Positions 1 through 10,745 are shown, counted from the first letter of the stretch. The stretch: 64,000 bases of DNA from an uncultured Alsobacter sp. (GCF_945952055.1 NZ_CAMFHB010000010.1:1-64000); one strand, 5' to 3'. Numbers and translations are program-made. Notes: generated by a model from the letters alone, not told the origin.

Positions 1-5
1 AAGAC

Positions 6-41
6 TGTCAGGGATGTCCCCGAACATGTGTCAGGGATGTC
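6..41. repeat. Direct repeat at left edge, possible insertion-sequence end
   Basis: The 13-mer TGTCAGGGATGTC occurs at 6-18 and again at 29-41, a 23-bp period, followed by CTCCGG and a TTTACACA stretch. Repeated TGTCAGGGATGTC-type motifs resemble the terminal sequences of IS481-type elements in alphaproteobacteria (from memory, not searched). No transposase is in the window, so if this is an element end, the element lies to the left of base 1. Confidence 0.35.
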
Positions 42-57
42 TCCGGTATTTACACAC

Positions 58-128
58 GGCCCGGGCATCCACGACTTTGCCTGGGCCATCCTGAAGTCGT
101 GGGTGGCCGGGCCAAGCCCGGCCATGAC
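58..128. repeat. REP-like palindromic intergenic element, copy 1
   Basis: Long imperfect inverted repeat. The left arm carries GGCCCGGGCATCCACGACTT and the right arm AAGTCGTGGGTGGCCGGGCC, followed by AAGCCCGGCCATGACG. Related copies lie at 21291-21376, 29134-29218 and 35502-35580, all between genes. It could fold into a strong hairpin in RNA. It precedes the first complete gene and may have inserted next to the IS-like end. Confidence 0.8.
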
Positions 129-211
129 GTTGGAGAGATTGCAGGATCTCTCTGCTGCCCTCAGCAGGGCACCGACTGCACACCGATTTGTCTCGACGGA
201 TCGCCGTGCCT

Positions 212-231
212 GATATTTCATACGGAATATC
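212..231. promoter_or_regulatory. Inverted repeat upstream of amino-acid ABC operon
   Basis: GATATT (212-217) and AATATC (226-231) form a 6-bp perfect dyad around an 8-base centre, 22 bases before the chosen start of the binding-protein gene. It is noticeably AT-rich for this genome. It could be an operator for an unlinked regulator or part of the promoter. The regulator is unknown. Confidence 0.3.
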
Positions 232-253
232 CGATCGGGTGGGGGATCTTCCG

Positions 254-1105
254 ATGACGCGTCTGTTCCGGTTCCTGTCTCTGTCTTTCGCCGCGCTCGC
301 TGTCGCGTTCGCCGGGGCTCCGGCCCGGGCGCAGAACCTCACGCTCGAGAAGGGCACCCTGGCTCTGGCGGCCGATTTCGCGGCCGCGCCCAACCAGTTC
401 CTCAATCCCGACGGGACGAAGGACGGCCTCAACGTCGACCTGTGCGGCGCGCTGGCGGCCAAGATGGGCATGAAGCTCGAGTGGACGAACCTGGCCTTCC
501 CGGGCCTCGTCCCCGGCCTGCAGGCCCAGCGCTTCGACGGGCTGTGCACGGCGATCTTCATCAACCCGGACCGGCTCAAGATCATGAACATGGTGCCGTA
601 CGTGCAGTGGGGCGAGGGGCTGATGGTGAAGGCCGACGCCACCTTCGGCGGAAGCTGCGGCTTCAAGAGCGGCGATGCGGCGAGCTACAACGGCTGCTTC
701 GACGACCTCGCCGGCAAGACCGTCTCGGTCGCGGCGGGCGGCACCACCAACAAGAACCTCGTCGCCCAGAGCGAGCGCATGGTCGCCGCCGGCAAGAAGC
801 CGATCACGGTGCGCGCCTTCGACGCCAATGCCGACACCATCCAGGCGGTCGTCTCGGGCCAGGCGGACGCGGCCTACCTCAACGACCCGCAGGCGGCCTT
901 CTTCATCAACCGCAACAAGGGCTGGAAGCTCGCCTTCACCGGCTTTGCCTCCAACCAGTTGGCGCTCGCCACGCTGAAGGCCAACACCGCGCTCGCCGAT
1001 GCCATGGTCAAGGGCCTCTCCGAGATGAAGGCCGACGGCAGCTACGAGAAGATCCTGGCCAAGTGGGGCGTGGCGGCGGTGCCGTCGTTCGACTACCAGA
1101 AGTGA
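254..1105 (+). CDS. Amino-acid ABC transporter substrate-binding protein (family 3)
   Basis: Predicted periplasmic solute receptor of 283 residues for a polar amino-acid or related ligand. The start at 254 (ATG) was preferred to in-frame codons upstream because GGGGGA lies 6 bases before it and it yields a clean Sec signal peptide (RLFRF, a hydrophobic stretch, then APARAQ, cleavage near residue 26). The rest has the look of the SBP_bac_3 fold (about residues 30-270), with four cysteines in the mature part that could pair. It heads an operon with two permeases and an ATPase, so it is the ligand-binding part of that importer. The ligand cannot be told from sequence. Confidence 0.88.
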   Translation: MTRLFRFLSLSFAALAVAFAGAPARAQNLTLEKGTLALAADFAAAPNQFLNPDGTKDGLNVDLCGALAAKMGMKLEWTNLAFPGLVPGLQAQRFDGLCTAIFINPDRLKIMNMVPYVQWGEGLMVKADATFGGSCGFKSGDAASYNGCFDDLAGKTVSVAAGGTTNKNLVAQSERMVAAGKKPITVRAFDANADTIQAVVSGQADAAYLNDPQAAFFINRNKGWKLAFTGFASNQLALATLKANTALADAMVKGLSEMKADGSYEKILAKWGVAAVPSFDYQK

Positions 1106-1166
1106 CCCGGACGCTGCGGCCCGGGACGGGATCTTCGGGCGCAGGCCTATCCTCGGGCGCACAGAC

Positions 1167-1883
1167 GTGATCTGGGACTGGTCGTTCTTCTTCGCCTATC
1201 TCACCGATCCGCGGATCGTCGCGGCGGCGGGCACCACGCTCGCGGTCGCGACGGTGGCGCAGGTCGTCGCCACGGTCATCGGCGTCGGCGGCGCGCTGGC
1301 CTTGCGCTCGTCGGTCGCGGCCCTGCGCGGCGCCGTGCACGGCTACATCTGGCTCTTCCGCGGCACGCCGCCCCTCGTCCAGCTCCTGCTGTTCTACTTC
1401 GGCCTCGCCCAGCTCGGCCTGCGCCTCAGCGTGCTGCAGGCGAGCCTGGCCTGCCTGTCGCTCTACAGCGGGGCCTACATGACGATCTTCGTGCGCACGG
1501 CGCTCGATTCGATCGACAAGGGACAGGTCGAGGCTTCGCGCAGCCTCGGGCTCTCCCGGTTCGACACGCTGCGGGACGTGCTGATGCCGCAGGCGCTGCG
1601 CATCCTCCTGCCGCCCTTCGGCAACGAGTTCGCCAGCATGATGCGCACGACCTCGCTGCTCTCGGTGATCTCGTTCGAGGAGCTCCTGCGGGTCACCAAC
1701 CAGGCGATCAACCAGACCTTCCGGCCGCTCGAGCTCTATGCGGTGGCCGCGCTCTACTACCTCGCCATGACGACGCTGTGGATGCTGGTCCAGCACCGGC
1801 TCGAGCGGCGTCTCGACACCGGGCGGCGGGAAGCCGGCCGGACCACCATCGCAACCACCACGCCGGGGATCTCCGCCTCATGA
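1167..1883 (+). CDS. Amino-acid ABC transporter permease (HisQM family)
   Basis: Inner-membrane subunit of 238 residues with a GTG start. It has about five hydrophobic helices and the EAA-loop region of polar amino-acid permeases (EASRSLGLSRFDTLRDVLMPQA, about residues 120-141), which docks on the ATPase. FRGTPPLVQLLLFYF near residue 64 is typical of the family. It follows the binding-protein gene by 61 bases, and its stop codon overlaps the next start (ATGA), which suggests translational coupling. It probably pairs with the permease half of the fusion protein encoded from 3009. Confidence 0.88.
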   Translation: MIWDWSFFFAYLTDPRIVAAAGTTLAVATVAQVVATVIGVGGALALRSSVAALRGAVHGYIWLFRGTPPLVQLLLFYFGLAQLGLRLSVLQASLACLSLYSGAYMTIFVRTALDSIDKGQVEASRSLGLSRFDTLRDVLMPQALRILLPPFGNEFASMMRTTSLLSVISFEELLRVTNQAINQTFRPLELYAVAALYYLAMTTLWMLVQHRLERRLDTGRREAGRTTIATTTPGISAS

Positions 1884-3001
1884 CTGCTTCCTCCCGTCCC
1901 GCCCGGGTCATTCTCTTCGGCCTCGGGGCCCTCGGTTCGCTGCTCATGGACGCGCTGCGCAGCGGCTATCCCATGATCCGCATCGTCGGCGCCATCGACC
2001 ACGATCCCGCCAAGGTGGGACGGCGGATGGGCGATCTCTATCCCGGCATCACGGACGGCGCGGACGTGGCGGTCGCCGCGACCGTCGAGGCCTGCCTCGC
2101 GAGCCTGAAGGAGCCGGCCGACCTCGCCTACCACATGACCGAGTCGGTGCTGTCCCACGTCGAGGAGCAGATGACGCAGCTTCTCGACGCCGGAATCAAC
2201 GTGATCTCGGCGTCGGAGGCCATGTTCCATCCGGCCCTGCGCTTTTCGGACGTTGCGGACCGGCTCGATGCCGCCGCGAAGCGCAAGGGCGTCAGCATCA
2301 CGGGCGTGGGCATCAACCCGGGCTTCAGCTTCGACAGCCTGCCGCTGATGCTGGCCCGCACCACCTGCGGCGTGAAGCGCGTCACGATCACGCGCACCAT
2401 CGACGTCACCGGCACCGGGCCTGGTGACATCGACCACGTGGGCTACGCGCTGTGGCCGGACGAGTTCCAGGAGAAGATCAAGGCGGGCCGCATCGTCGGC
2501 CACATGGGAGCGCCCGAGTCCATCGCTTGCATCGCCGAGCGGCTGAACCTCGACATCGACCGCGTCGAGGAAGGGTGGGAGACGTCGACCGCCACCTTCC
2601 CGGTGGATTCCGGGACTCCCTCCCTCGGCATGATCGAGCCCGGCCGCGTCATCGGGATCGCCCAGGAAGGGCGCGGCATGCGCGGCGCCGAGACAATCAT
2701 CTCGGTGCGCCTCGTCATGTTCTACCAGCCGGAGCTGCACGGCCTGCGGGTCGCGGACGAGATCGACATCGAGGGCCTGCACCACGTGCGCGCCAGCGTC
2801 GTGCCGGCCGCCCTGTCGCTGTTCGGGGCGGCCAACACCATCGTCAACGCCACCCACGACGTCATCGGGGCCGAGCCCGGCCTCGTCAACATCGTGGACC
2901 TGTCGGTCGCCGGCACGCGCCGCGGCGGGTTCTCCTACGCGGTGGACCGGGCCTCGCCGCCGGTGCCGGGCCTCGTGAAGCTCGTGAAAGTGCAGGCCTG
3001 A
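1880..3001 (+). CDS. NAD(P)-dependent dehydrogenase, dihydrodipicolinate reductase / 2,4-diaminopentanoate dehydrogenase-like
   Basis: Soluble oxidoreductase of 373 residues. The N-terminal Rossmann fold has the nucleotide-binding motif GLGALG (about residues 15-20). The overall pattern, including [14 protein letters not shown] near residue 145, resembles dihydrodipicolinate-reductase-like proteins that include 2,4-diaminopentanoate dehydrogenase. The start at 1880 was chosen because it overlaps the upstream permease stop as ATGA; the frame stays open upstream only inside that gene. It is nested inside an amino-acid importer operon, so it likely acts on the imported amino acid or amine. The substrate is inferred, not shown. 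Confidence 0.75.
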   Translation: MTASSRPARVILFGLGALGSLLMDALRSGYPMIRIVGAIDHDPAKVGRRMGDLYPGITDGADVAVAATVEACLASLKEPADLAYHMTESVLSHVEEQMTQLLDAGINVISASEAMFHPALRFSDVADRLDAAAKRKGVSITGVGINPGFSFDSLPLMLARTTCGVKRVTITRTIDVTGTGPGDIDHVGYALWPDEFQEKIKAGRIVGHMGAPESIACIAERLNLDIDRVEEGWETSTATFPVDSGTPSLGMIEPGRVIGIAQEGRGMRGAETIISVRLVMFYQPELHGLRVADEIDIEGLHHVRASVVPAALSLFGAANTIVNATHDVIGAEPGLVNIVDLSVAGTRRGGFSYAVDRASPPVPGLVKLVKVQA

Positions 3002-3008
3002 ACCGCCC

Positions 3009-4532
3009 ATGGGCGCGTGGGATCAGCACCTCTTCCTGCAGGTCCTGACCTCGCCCCTGGTCGCGCAGGCGGCGTTCACGACCGTCTGGGTCGCGACCGT
3101 GGCCCAGGCCATCGGCACGGCCATCGGCTTCGGCGTGGCGCCGATGATGCTGTCGGCCTGGCGGGCGCCGCGCGTGCTCGCCTGGCTCTATCTGTGGATC
3201 TTCCGCGGCACGCCGCTGCTCGCCCAGATCCTGTTCTTCTACGCCGTGCTGCCGTTGTTGGGCGTGCGGCTCGGCGTCCTCGCCACGGGCCTGCTGGCGC
3301 TCGGCATCAACGAGGGCGCCCGCATGGCCGAGATCGTGCGGTCCGGCCTCATCGCCGTGCCGGCGACCCAGCGCGAGGCGGGGTTCTCACTGGGCCTCAC
3401 GCGGTTCCAGGTGTTCCGGCTGGTGGTGCTGCCGCAGGCCATGCGGGTGATCCTGCCGCCGCTGGTCAACAACTACAGCTACATGATCAAGGCCACGTCG
3501 CTGCTCTCGGTGATCTCCTTCGCCGAGCTCCTGCGCACGTCCCAGCAATTGGCCCAGTCGACGTCGCGACCGCTCGAGATCTACTCGGTCGCGGCGCTGT
3601 GGTACCTCGCCATCATCTCCGTGGTCAGCCTCCTGGAGATCTGGATCCGCGGGCGCAGCGCCTGGTCGAGGGCAGGGGGCGGGGAGGCCCGCCCGGCCAG
3701 GGCGGCCGTGGCCCCCGCGCCGCCGGTGGCGGCGCTGGCGCCCGTGGCCGATCATCGCCCCTCCGGCGAGGTGCTGGTCGCGGCGAAGGGCCTCCACAAG
3801 ACGCTCGGGGCGGCCCGCGCGCTCGACGGCGTCGACCTGACCGTGCATCGCGGCGAGGTGGTCGTCGTGGTGGGGCCGTCGGGCTCCGGCAAGTCGACCC
3901 TGCTGCGCTGCCTGAACCACCTGGAGGTGCCCGACGAGGGCGAGGTGACGCTGGCCGGCGAGACCATCGGCTTCAGGCGCGCCGCTGGCGGCGCCCGTGT
4001 CGCTCTGTCGGAGCGGGAGCTCGACCGGCAACGCAGCCGCATCGGCATGGTGTTCCAGCAGTTCCACCTCTTCCCGCACCTGACCGCGCTCGGCAACGTC
4101 ACGCTGGCGCTGCGCCGCGTCGGTGGGCTTGCACCGGGGGCCGCCGATGCGCGGGGCCTCGCGCAGCTCGCCCGGCTCGACCTCGCCGACAAGGCGCAAT
4201 CCTATCCGGCCATGCTCTCCGGCGGGCAGCGCCAGCGGGTGGCGATCGCCCGTGCGCTGGCCATGAACCCCGAGGTCATGCTGTTCGACGAACCGACGTC
4301 GGCCCTCGATCCCGAGATCGTGGGCGAGGTCCTGCGCGCCATGCGGGCGCTCGCCACCGACGGCATGACCATGGTCGTGGTGACCCACGAACTGGGCTTT
4401 GCCCGCGCCGTGGCGGACCGCCTGGTGGTCATGGAGGCGGGCCGGATCGTCGAGCAGGGACCCGTCGAGACCGTGCTGGCCCGCCCGACCCATCCGCGCA
4501 CGCAGGCGTTCCTCGCGACGCTGGCGGCCTGA
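3009..4532 (+). CDS. Fused amino-acid ABC transporter permease and ATP-binding protein
   Basis: A 507-residue protein joining two subunits that are normally separate. Residues about 1-215 form a HisQM-type permease with [14 protein letters not shown] and an EAA loop ([20 protein letters not shown]). An Ala/Pro/Arg-rich linker follows (about 215-255). Residues about 256-507 form an ABC ATPase with Walker [10 protein letters not shown] (289-297), signature LSGGQRQR and Walker [13 protein letters not shown]. No frameshift or stop separates the halves, so this appears to be a true fusion. Together with the permease from 1167 it would make a complete heteromeric importer. The gene starts 7 bases after the reductase stop. 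Confidence 0.9.
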   Translation: MGAWDQHLFLQVLTSPLVAQAAFTTVWVATVAQAIGTAIGFGVAPMMLSAWRAPRVLAWLYLWIFRGTPLLAQILFFYAVLPLLGVRLGVLATGLLALGINEGARMAEIVRSGLIAVPATQREAGFSLGLTRFQVFRLVVLPQAMRVILPPLVNNYSYMIKATSLLSVISFAELLRTSQQLAQSTSRPLEIYSVAALWYLAIISVVSLLEIWIRGRSAWSRAGGGEARPARAAVAPAPPVAALAPVADHRPSGEVLVAAKGLHKTLGAARALDGVDLTVHRGEVVVVVGPSGSGKSTLLRCLNHLEVPDEGEVTLAGETIGFRRAAGGARVALSERELDRQRSRIGMVFQQFHLFPHLTALGNVTLALRRVGGLAPGAADARGLAQLARLDLADKAQSYPAMLSGGQRQRVAIARALAMNPEVMLFDEPTSALDPEIVGEVLRAMRALATDGMTMVVVTHELGFARAVADRLVVMEAGRIVEQGPVETVLARPTHPRTQAFLATLAA

Positions 4533-4757
4533 ATCCCGCCGCAGAGCTGGCGCTTGCCGGGCCGGTTATCCACAGCCCACCCGCCGCAAGGCCGGCGGCC
4601 GAAAGTGCCGCGCCATCAGGGACGAGGCGGCGGTTCGTGACGTGCCGATGACGGCCGTGACGGCGCGCCGGGAACGCTCCGCGTTCTCGTGCCGTTGCGT
4701 GAGGGGCCGCGCCGAAGGACACTGGGTGGCCTGCTCGAGAGGGATGGACGGATCGCC

Positions 4758-4994
4758 ATGGTGACGGACCAACCAGCCTGGCGCGTCTCGTTCGGAGACG
4801 GCGTCGCCGATTCCGACGAGGCCTGCGTGGCATTCACCCAGGCCGATGGACAGGTTCAAGTCTATCGGATCACGCCCAAGCGCAGAGACGTCGACGAGCG
4901 CTGGGCCGAGCGGATCGCGCGGGACGCGGCGTCCGCCATTTCTGCCGCCTGGAGGATCGGATCGGCAAGGCCGGCGGTGGCGGGGAACGCCTGA
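4758..4994 (+). CDS. Hypothetical small protein (78 aa)
   Basis: Small acidic-to-neutral soluble protein. The ATG at 4758 gives MVTDQPAWRVSFGDGV; the frame is also open upstream to a TTG at 4689. A short segment that looks like a beta strand pair (WRVSFGD, VQVYRITPK) is followed by an Arg/Ala-rich helix. No family recognised. It stands alone between the ABC operon and the methyltransferase gene. Its third-position GC is high, as in real genes here, but the shortness leaves doubt. Confidence 0.45.
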   Translation: MVTDQPAWRVSFGDGVADSDEACVAFTQADGQVQVYRITPKRRDVDERWAERIARDAASAISAAWRIGSARPAVAGNA

Positions 4995-5096
4995 GCGGCC
5001 GGCCGCCGGGACGCTGCCCGGGTGGTCCGCGCGGCGGTTCATCCGTATACCGGACGCAGGGACCCGCCGGTCCCGCCTTCTCCGGAGTTCCCCCGC

Positions 5097-5882
5097 ATGC
5101 CCGACGCGCATCGGCCCCACGATGGCCGATATGATTTTCGCCCGGCCGGTCTCGCCGACCCCGGTCTCCTGCCGCAGTTTCCGGATGCCGGACCGGGCGA
5201 CGTCGCCACCGCGTCGTGGCCGTTCCTGCGCCTCGCCGTTCCCCACGTCTGGCGCACCGACGCGCGCCATCGCTCGCCCTTCCAGACGGGCCTGATCTCG
5301 ACCGAGGAGGCCTTGATCCTGCACAACGTCGCGCGCGGGTTCGCCGGAGCGCGCGCGCTGGAGATCGGCTGCCACTTCGGCTGGTCGACCGCCCATCTCG
5401 TCGCGGCGGGCCTCGATCTCGACGTGGTGGACCCCGCCCTCGCCGATGAAGCGCGCCGGGCCTGGGTCGAGGCCTCGCTCGCCCGCGCCGCGGCGCCGGG
5501 GACGCCGATACCGCGGTTGTGGCCGGGCTTTTCGCCGGACATTCTCGGCACCGTGGCCGCGACGGACCGCCGGCCCTTCTCGTTCGTGTTCATCGACGGC
5601 AACCACGAGGGCGACGCGCCGCGCCAGGACGCGGTGGCGGTGCAGCCCTTCTGCGCCGAGACGGCCGTGGTGATGTTCCATGACCTCACCTCGCCGCATG
5701 TCGCGGCCGGTCTCGCGGCGATGCGCGACGCCGGCTGGAACACGGGCATCTACGAGACGATGCAGATCATGGGGCTCGCCTGGCGGGGCCAGGTCGAGCC
5801 CCTGCTCACGCAGCGCGACCAGGCCGTCCCGCAAAGCCCGGCCCACCTCGACGGCTTTCGCCGTCTCGACCGCGCTATCTGA
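5097..5882 (+). CDS. Class I SAM-dependent methyltransferase (Methyltransf_24-like)
   Basis: Cytoplasmic protein of 261 residues. The SAM-binding motif is ALEIGCHFGWSTAHL (about residues 83-97), followed by an acidic end of strand 2 (LDLDVVDPA). A later block, FVFIDGNHEGDAPRQDA and VVMFHDLTSPH, is typical of the Methyltransf_24 / cephalosporin-hydroxylase-like group, in which the methyl acceptor is often a sugar or small molecule. The ATG at 5097 was chosen because the stretch upstream of it is Pro/Arg-rich and non-conserved in style. Stands alone and converges on an MFS gene. Acceptor unknown. Confidence 0.75.
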   Translation: MPDAHRPHDGRYDFRPAGLADPGLLPQFPDAGPGDVATASWPFLRLAVPHVWRTDARHRSPFQTGLISTEEALILHNVARGFAGARALEIGCHFGWSTAHLVAAGLDLDVVDPALADEARRAWVEASLARAAAPGTPIPRLWPGFSPDILGTVAATDRRPFSFVFIDGNHEGDAPRQDAVAVQPFCAETAVVMFHDLTSPHVAAGLAAMRDAGWNTGIYETMQIMGLAWRGQVEPLLTQRDQAVPQSPAHLDGFRRLDRAI

Positions 5883-5921
5883 CGCGTCCGGCGCCGGGCG
5901 GGGGCGCGACGGGGCGGCCCA

Positions 5922-5960
5922 CAAAGAAAAGCCCGCGCGTCGGGCTGGACGGGCGCGGGC
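5922..5960 (-). terminator. Rho-independent terminator of the MFS gene
   Basis: Read on the minus strand, GCCCGCGCC and a nearly complementary GCGCGGGC form a GC-rich stem, directly followed by TTTTCTTTG. It lies about 110 bases beyond the stop of the minus-strand MFS gene at 6070, so it would end the long leftward transcript. On the plus strand the T-run is missing, so it should not stop the methyltransferase transcript as well. Confidence 0.65.
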
Positions 5961-6069
5961 CACGGAGTTGAACGTCAGGGGTAATCTGGAACGCGCCGGC
6001 CGCGCCCGAGTTCCAATTTGACGCACTCGGCGCTTGTAACGCGCGCGAAGCGGCCGCGAAGGCGGCCGA

Positions 6070-7317
6070 TCAACCGGAGTTCGCCTCGGCATCGCGCGCC
6101 CACAGGTGCTCCCGCCAGCGCACCAGCACCGCCAGCGTAGCGAGTGTTCCGGCGAGCCCGTAGAGCGTGGCCGTGGCCGGGAAGCCGAGGGTGTCGATCA
6201 GGGGACCGGTGCCGAGAAGGCCGATCGGCAGCCCGTACACCGCGAGCGTGCGCATGCCCATGATCCGGCCCCGGAGGGCGACCGGCGCGCTGCGCAGCAG
6301 CAGCAGCGACAGGGGCAGCATGCACATCATCTGGGCGAGCCCGATCAGGCCCAGGAGCACGAGGCCTCCCGCCAGCCCATGGACCTGGCCGAAGACCACG
6401 AGCAACGCGTGCCAGACGAGGCTGCACACCAGCATCGTCCGGGCCGGGCTGAGCGACCCGGCGCGGGCGGTCGTGATCACGGAGGCGACGATGCTGCCGC
6501 AGGCGACCGCGGCCACCATGTAGCCGAGCCCGGCCTGGGTCGTGCCGTAGACGTCGCGCGCGACGTAGGGCAGGAGGCCGAGCGTGAACGGAAAGGCCGT
6601 CATGTTCAGCGCGAAAGCCATGATCATGGCCGCCAGTTGCTGGGGGTGCTGCCAGACCGCCCGCGCCGCATCCCGCAGGTCGCCGAAAGGCGACAGCTTC
6701 GGCAGCGGATGGGTCCGCACCGGGCGGGGCACACCGGCGCCGAACGAGAGCAGCGCACCCAGAGCGTAGAACGCCACGGCGACCGGGTAGGCCACCGACA
6801 TGCCCAGCACCAGAACGATGGCACCGCTGGCCAGCGCGCCGGCCGCGCGCGCCGAGTCCTGCGTGATGCGCGACAGGCTGATGGCCCGCATCAGGATCCC
6901 CGGCGGGATGGTCTCGGCGATCAGGAGGTTGCGGATCCCCGTGTCCGACGGGCGGACGAGGCCGCCGACCCCGGCGATCACCAGCACCAGGACCGGGGAC
7001 AGGTTGTCGGTGAGCGTCAGGAGCGTGCCGACGGACGACAGCGCCACGAAGCAGGCCCGGATCGCGCAGATCACGGTGCGCTGGCCGAGCCGGTCCCCCG
7101 CCAGCCCGAAGAAGGGCGCGATCAGCGTGCCCAGGAACTGCATCGTTCCGTAGAGCGTGACCATCAGCACCGACTGCGTCTTGACGACGATGTACCAGCC
7201 GAGCAGCACGTTCTCCATTTCGAAGGCCCAGGAGGTCACCAGGTCGGCCGACCACTGGAACCGGAAGCTGCGCACCGCGAAAGGGGAGAAGACGGAGGCC
7301 CAGCGGGACGCGGTCAT
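6070..7317 (-). CDS. MFS transporter (EntS/MFS_3-like)
   Basis: Integral membrane protein of 415 residues with about 12 hydrophobic helices and the loop 2-3 motif GLAGDRLGQR (about residues 75-84), close to the MFS consensus GxLxDRxGRR. The N-terminal FRFQWSADLVTSWAFEMENV is typical of the MFS_3 / enterobactin-exporter-like group. It is the last gene of the leftward run starting at 15353 and is separated by 127 bases from another MFS gene. A proton-driven exporter or sugar facilitator is likely; the substrate is not visible. A terminator follows downstream. Confidence 0.85.
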   Translation of the reverse strand: MTASRWASVFSPFAVRSFRFQWSADLVTSWAFEMENVLLGWYIVVKTQSVLMVTLYGTMQFLGTLIAPFFGLAGDRLGQRTVICAIRACFVALSSVGTLLTLTDNLSPVLVLVIAGVGGLVRPSDTGIRNLLIAETIPPGILMRAISLSRITQDSARAAGALASGAIVLVLGMSVAYPVAVAFYALGALLSFGAGVPRPVRTHPLPKLSPFGDLRDAARAVWQHPQQLAAMIMAFALNMTAFPFTLGLLPYVARDVYGTTQAGLGYMVAAVACGSIVASVITTARAGSLSPARTMLVCSLVWHALLVVFGQVHGLAGGLVLLGLIGLAQMMCMLPLSLLLLRSAPVALRGRIMGMRTLAVYGLPIGLLGTGPLIDTLGFPATATLYGLAGTLATLAVLVRWREHLWARDAEANSG

Positions 7318-7444
7318 GGTGCGGCGGGTCCTTCGGGCGCGGGCGAAGCCGCGTCGCTGGAGGAGGATCTTTTCCGCAGAGGTAGCACGGTGGGCGCGTT
7401 CTGAGCAGTGCGCGGAGCGTGGAGCGGCGCTGTCGGCACCATGC

Positions 7445-8674
7445 CTAGCCCTGCTCCTCGGGCGGCCTGACGTGGCGGAACGTCCACAGGAGCAGCAGGT
7501 CGTAGACGATCTTCAGCGCCCCGCAGGCGATGAACGGCCAGGCTGCATGCCCCGCCGCGTAGAGCATGCCGGCCAGCGCGGGGCTGGCGGCCGCGGCGAG
7601 GCTGCGCGGCACCGAGGTGAAGCTCGCCGCGGCAGCCCGTTCGGCGGGCGTCACCACGGCCATGACGTAGGAGGAGCGGGTGGGGACGTCCATCTGCGAC
7701 AGCGCCGAGCGCAGCAGCAGCAGCGCGAGGGCCAGGCGCAGGTCCGGTGCCAGCGCCGCGCCGATGAGGAACAGGTTCGCCGGGATGTGGGTGTAGACCA
7801 TCGTGTTCACGAGCCCGATGCGGGCGGCGAGCCAGGTGGCGACCGGGTAGGAGAAGGCCGAGAGCACGCCCGAGACCAGGAAGAACGTCCCGGCCTGCGC
7901 GAGCGACAGGTCGAATCGCTCGAACAGCCACAGCGCCAGCAGCGACTGCACGGCGAAGCCGCCGGCGAAGGAATCGATGCTGAACAGCGCGGCGAGCCGG
8001 ACGACGATGCCGCGTGAGGGCCCCAGTGGCGCGCCCCTGCGGTGGTCGCCCTCCGGCACCGGCGCGAGGCCGCGATAGATCGCGCCGGCGCAAAGGCCCA
8101 GCGCCGCGTAAAGCACGAACATCGCCTTCAGGGACGCCAGCGTGGACAGGCCGAGGCGCACCAGCAGGTCCGGGCTCGCCGCCGCGAAGCCCCCGGCCGC
8201 CCCGGCCAGGGCCCCGACGAGGCTGTACGTCGCAAAGGAGGCCGTGCGCCGCTGGTCGGCGACGGCATGGGCCAGGACGGCGTGCTCGAGCGGCACGAAG
8301 ATGCTGACGCTGCCCGAGGAGGGATTGGCGGTGCCGGCGAAGGCCACCATCGCCAGGACCGGAAAGGCGTTCGATCCGGCGAAGGCGAGACCGGTCGCGG
8401 CCATCAGCAGGGAGGCCGCGATCAGCAGGGTGCGGTGGTCGCTGCGCCCCCCGAGCCAGCCGATGCCGAAGGTCATGACCGCCGACCCGAGCAGCGCCAC
8501 CGTCGCGACGATGCCGGTCTCCAGCGCGCCGAGGCCGAGGGCGGAGAGATAGACGGGAAGGAGCACCGCCACGAAGCCGTCGCCGAAGTCGCGCAGGGAC
8601 CGGGCGACGTAGAGCCTCGTCGTCACCGTCCGCTCGGTGTCGCCGGGCGCCGCCGGCAGAGCCTGTGTGCCCAT
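7445..8674 (-). CDS. MFS transporter
   Basis: Membrane protein of 409 residues with 12 predicted helices and the MFS loop GWLGGRSDHRTLL near residue 70. The ATG at 8674 was chosen because the frame stays open upstream only through the neighbouring ATPase gene, and because residues after it (TTRLYVARSLRDFGDGFVAVLLPVYL) look like a normal MFS N terminus. It lies 68 bases after the ABC ATPase gene in the same direction, so it is probably the tail of that operon. Not closely similar to the MFS protein that follows it. Confidence 0.85.
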   Translation of the reverse strand: MGTQALPAAPGDTERTVTTRLYVARSLRDFGDGFVAVLLPVYLSALGLGALETGIVATVALLGSAVMTFGIGWLGGRSDHRTLLIAASLLMAATGLAFAGSNAFPVLAMVAFAGTANPSSGSVSIFVPLEHAVLAHAVADQRRTASFATYSLVGALAGAAGGFAAASPDLLVRLGLSTLASLKAMFVLYAALGLCAGAIYRGLAPVPEGDHRRGAPLGPSRGIVVRLAALFSIDSFAGGFAVQSLLALWLFERFDLSLAQAGTFFLVSGVLSAFSYPVATWLAARIGLVNTMVYTHIPANLFLIGAALAPDLRLALALLLLRSALSQMDVPTRSSYVMAVVTPAERAAAASFTSVPRSLAAAASPALAGMLYAAGHAAWPFIACGALKIVYDLLLLWTFRHVRPPEEQG

Positions 8675-8742
8675 CGCGGGTTCCTGGGTCCTGCCCCTGT
8701 GTGGCAGCGCAGGCCCCGCTTCGCAAGGTTGGAGGGGGGCGT

Positions 8743-9740
<998 letters not shown>

Positions 9741-9744
<4 letters not shown>

Positions 9745-10745
9745 GCGGCCTCGCTTCCGGCGACGAAGCAGGCCGCACCGCGCCCCGGCGCGAGCGGCGT
9801 GAGGGCCGGGCGCTCCGCCTCGCAGCGGGCCACCTTCACGGGGCAGCGCGGCGCGAAGGCGCAGCCCCGCGGCCGCGCGCCCGGGGCAGGGACGTTGCCG
9901 GGGATCTGGTGCAGGCGCCGGCTCTCGCCGTCGAGCCGCGGGATCGAGGCGAGGAGGCCGCGCGTGTAGGGGTGCAGCGCATCGCGGAACACGTCGGCGA
10001 CGCGGCCCGTCTCGACCACGCGGCCGGAATACATCACCACCACCGTCTCGCACATCTCGGCGATCACGCCGAGGTCGTGGGAGATGAGCAGGATGGCCGT
10101 GCCCGTGCGCTCGCGGATGTCGCGCATGAGCTCCAGCACCTGCGCCTGGATGGTCACGTCCAGCGCGGTGGTCGGCTCGTCGGCGATGAGCAGGCGTGGG
10201 CGGCAGGCGAGCGCCATGGCGATCATGACGCGCTGGCGCATGCCGCCGGAGAACTGGTGCGGATAGGCGCGCCGCCGCTGCGCCGCGTCGGGGATGCCGA
10301 CCCCGCCCAGCAGCTCCAGCACCCGCGCTTCGCGGGCCTGCGGCGACACCTGCTCGTGCAGCGCGATGGCCTCGCCGATCTGGTCGCCCACCGTCATCAG
10401 CGGGTTGAGCGAGCTCATCGGCTCCTGGAAGATCATGGCGACGTCGCGTCCGCGCAGGTCCGGCATCTCGGACCGCGGCACGGTGACGAGGTCCCGCCCG
10501 GCGAACAGGATCCGGCCGCCGCGGATGGTGGCGGACGGGGCGAGCAGGCGCAGGATGGACAGCGACGTGACCGACTTGCCAGAGCCGGATTCGCCCACGA
10601 GCCCGACCGCCTCGCCGGTCCCCACGGCGAAGGAAACGTCCTCGATGGCGGTGACGGCGGCGTCCCCGCGCCCGAAGGCGACGGTGAGCCCCTCGACCTG
10701 CAGCAAGGGCGCTCCGCTAGTGGCATGCAAGGCCGCGCCGCTCAT
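9741..10745 (-). CDS. Dpp/Opp-type ABC transporter ATP-binding protein, first ATPase (DppD-like), operon 1
   Basis: ATPase of 334 residues with Walker [10 protein letters not shown]-loop [12 protein letters not shown], signature [10 protein letters not shown], Walker [13 protein letters not shown] and a C-terminal oligo_HPY block with cysteines ([11 protein letters not shown]), seen in DppD-type subunits. The start at 10745 overlaps the permease stop (ATGA). The first ten or so residues ([13 protein letters not shown]) are unconserved in style. Works with the neighbouring DppF-like subunit on the two permeases upstream. Confidence 0.92.

Noticed and set aside
4566..4574. Perfect DnaA-box-like 9-mer TTATCCACA
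   Set aside because: A single copy without neighbouring boxes, AT-rich unwinding region or dnaA/dnaN/parAB genes is expected by chance in a window of this size; not an origin.
7381..7392. GGTAGCACGGTG, a half match to the LacI-type operator, upstream of the MFS gene at 7317
   Set aside because: Only the left half of the palindrome fits and the position is inside the operon tail; not enough to call an operator.
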